From Varroa destructor (Eukaryota > Arthropoda > Arachnida > Mesostigmata > Varroidae): a stretch of DNA of 64,000 bases. Shown here in pieces: positions 63,339 to 64,000 of the stretch. The notes under the pieces are model-generated. The model was not told where the DNA came from. It did no database searches and was given only the letters and a program-made list of their open reading frames with translations. The stretch's first letter is position 1. The number at the start of each line of letters is the position of its first letter. Made by a program: the position numbers and the translations under genes. The stretch is from contig NW_019211457.1 of assembly GCF_002443255.2 (NCBI RefSeq), forward strand, positions 33,099,309 through 33,163,308, in the 5' to 3' direction.

Positions 63339-63536
63339 TTCTCTGAAATGAAATCATGATATGGCGGTGGGTCGGTTAAGTGTAGTTGTGCCACTATTCC
63401 GAAGGGTGACACCAGTGTCGAAGTCATGCCACCCCATCTCCCTCAGTTTATCAGCGGCACGACAATAATAACAACAACAACATAGAGAGCCACGAGTCAC
63501 AACAACAGATCATGGAGCCCCTCTCTAAGCCAATTT

Positions 63537-63558
63537 GCCGGCCGGCCGGCCGGCCGGG
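63537..63558. repeat. GCCG tetranucleotide array
   Basis: About five and a half units of GCCG, self-complementary in sense (GGCC/CCGG), so the array is palindromic throughout. It sits just upstream of the CT array. Confidence 0.93.
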
Positions 63559-63573
63559 CTCAAGTATGAATGA

Positions 63574-63577
<4 letters not shown>

Positions 63578-63621
<44 letters not shown>
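63578..63621. repeat. (CT)22 microsatellite, possible GAGA element
   Basis: Forty-four bases of perfect CT (GA on the minus strand). GA repeats bind GAGA factor at many arthropod promoters, and a core-promoter-like pair lies about 155-190 bases downstream. Confidence 0.95.
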
Positions 63622-63624
<3 letters not shown>

Positions 63625-63776
63625 GTGTACCGATTCTGGCTAGCTGCCTGCTACTGCTACTGGCCGTCCTATCTATCGACTATAGAGCGAGGCTGGCACG
63701 TGCCTAAAGGGTTTCCGCGAAGAGTGGCAATCAGGCCAGGTCGACTGATTCGAGCCGGTCGACAGCAGTCCACCGG

Positions 63777-63815
63777 CATAAAAGAGCGATGCGAGAAACG
63801 CATTGGAGTCAGAAC
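63777..63815 (+). promoter_or_regulatory. candidate core promoter (TATA-like plus initiator)
   Basis: CATAAAAG at 63777-63784 is followed by GTCAGAAC, with the A of TCAGA at 63811. The distance of 31-32 bases from the TATA-like T to that A matches the usual TATA-to-initiator spacing in arthropods. Downstream lies an AAC/CAG-rich leader-like stretch. Upstream at 63578-63621 is a GA/CT array. The gene would begin at or beyond the right edge, so nothing confirms it here. Confidence 0.3.
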
Positions 63816-64000
63816 AACAAAAACAACAACAACTGCAGCAGTATGGCTACTTGCTCGTTACTAGCCCCCATCATCGAGCGGGCGGGTGGTCGAGCAAGCA
63901 AGCAATCAGACGCAGTGAAGCGAGTGAAAGCGACCTGTGAATAGATACCACAACACAACATCCCCCAACCCCTATGCTCAACTATGTGCACAACAACATG

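Larger units (their letters stand above)
55163..63536. other. long, mostly AT-rich non-coding stretch
   Basis: There is no supported gene. It holds a (TTA)n tract at 56832-56854, two compound TA/TG microsatellites, a CAG-rich patch near 60306-60330 and an A-rich tract near 60804-60820 followed by GA repeats. Open frames at 59110-59292, 60913-61188 and 62814-63053 have protein-like texture in places but no splice context, and competing frames exist. Confidence 0.45.

Noticed and set aside
1..64000. CRISPR array, bacterial-type operon, prophage, or intact transposon with transposase or reverse transcriptase
   Set aside because: No spaced identical repeats, no gene-dense strand runs, and no open frame with recognisable transposase, integrase or polymerase motifs were seen on either strand.

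Overview
This window looks like nuclear DNA of a metazoan, most likely an arthropod. The evidence is indirect. There is no dense array of long ORFs, no operon layout and no Shine-Dalgarno spacing. Instead there are long non-coding stretches, many trinucleotide and dinucleotide microsatellites, A/T homopolymers, and short open segments that sometimes have splice-like ends. The richness in GAC, GTT and CTG/CAG tracts would suit a mite or other chelicerate, but I cannot name the species.

Almost all open frames here are short. At this base composition (roughly 45-48% GC by eye) frames of 100-160 codons are expected by chance in 64 kb, so length alone proves nothing. I kept only frames with at least one further sign: about a third of codons starting with G, third-position GC above the surroundings, a plausible splice acceptor or donor, a membrane segment followed by basic residues, or a low-complexity acidic or Ser/Gly-rich texture. 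Even these are low-confidence exon candidates. None matches a family I can name, so no gene symbols are given.

Layout. 1-12 kb: mixed non-coding DNA with weak plus-strand candidates near 0.9, 1.6, 6.3 and 8.6 kb. 12.5 kb: an A-rich 42-bp insert between perfect 18-bp direct repeats, which looks like a tiny retroposon insertion. 19.4 kb: a 171-bp GAC array inside a 194-codon open frame. 22.7 kb: a Cys-rich candidate exon. 26.6-27.3 kb: two minus-strand candidates, one with a convincing membrane segment. 32-38 kb: three plus-strand candidates (two with membrane segments) and a 129-bp GTT array. 40-50 kb: GC-rich islands separated by AT-rich DNA, with a TATA-like site, an open segment at 43.8 kb that is very rich in G-starting codons, a strand-asymmetric C-rich block at 45.6 kb and a CTG array at 49.05 kb. 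53.8-55.2 kb: two plus-strand candidates with compatible splice phase, perhaps the 3' end of one gene. 55-63 kb: largely AT-rich non-coding DNA with TA/TG microsatellites. 63.5-63.8 kb: a GCCG tetranucleotide array, 22 CT repeats and a TATA-like/initiator-like pair about 31 bp apart, a possible promoter reading off the right edge.

I found no rRNA or tRNA gene, no CRISPR array, no recognisable transposase or reverse transcriptase, and nothing that amounts to a new biological system.
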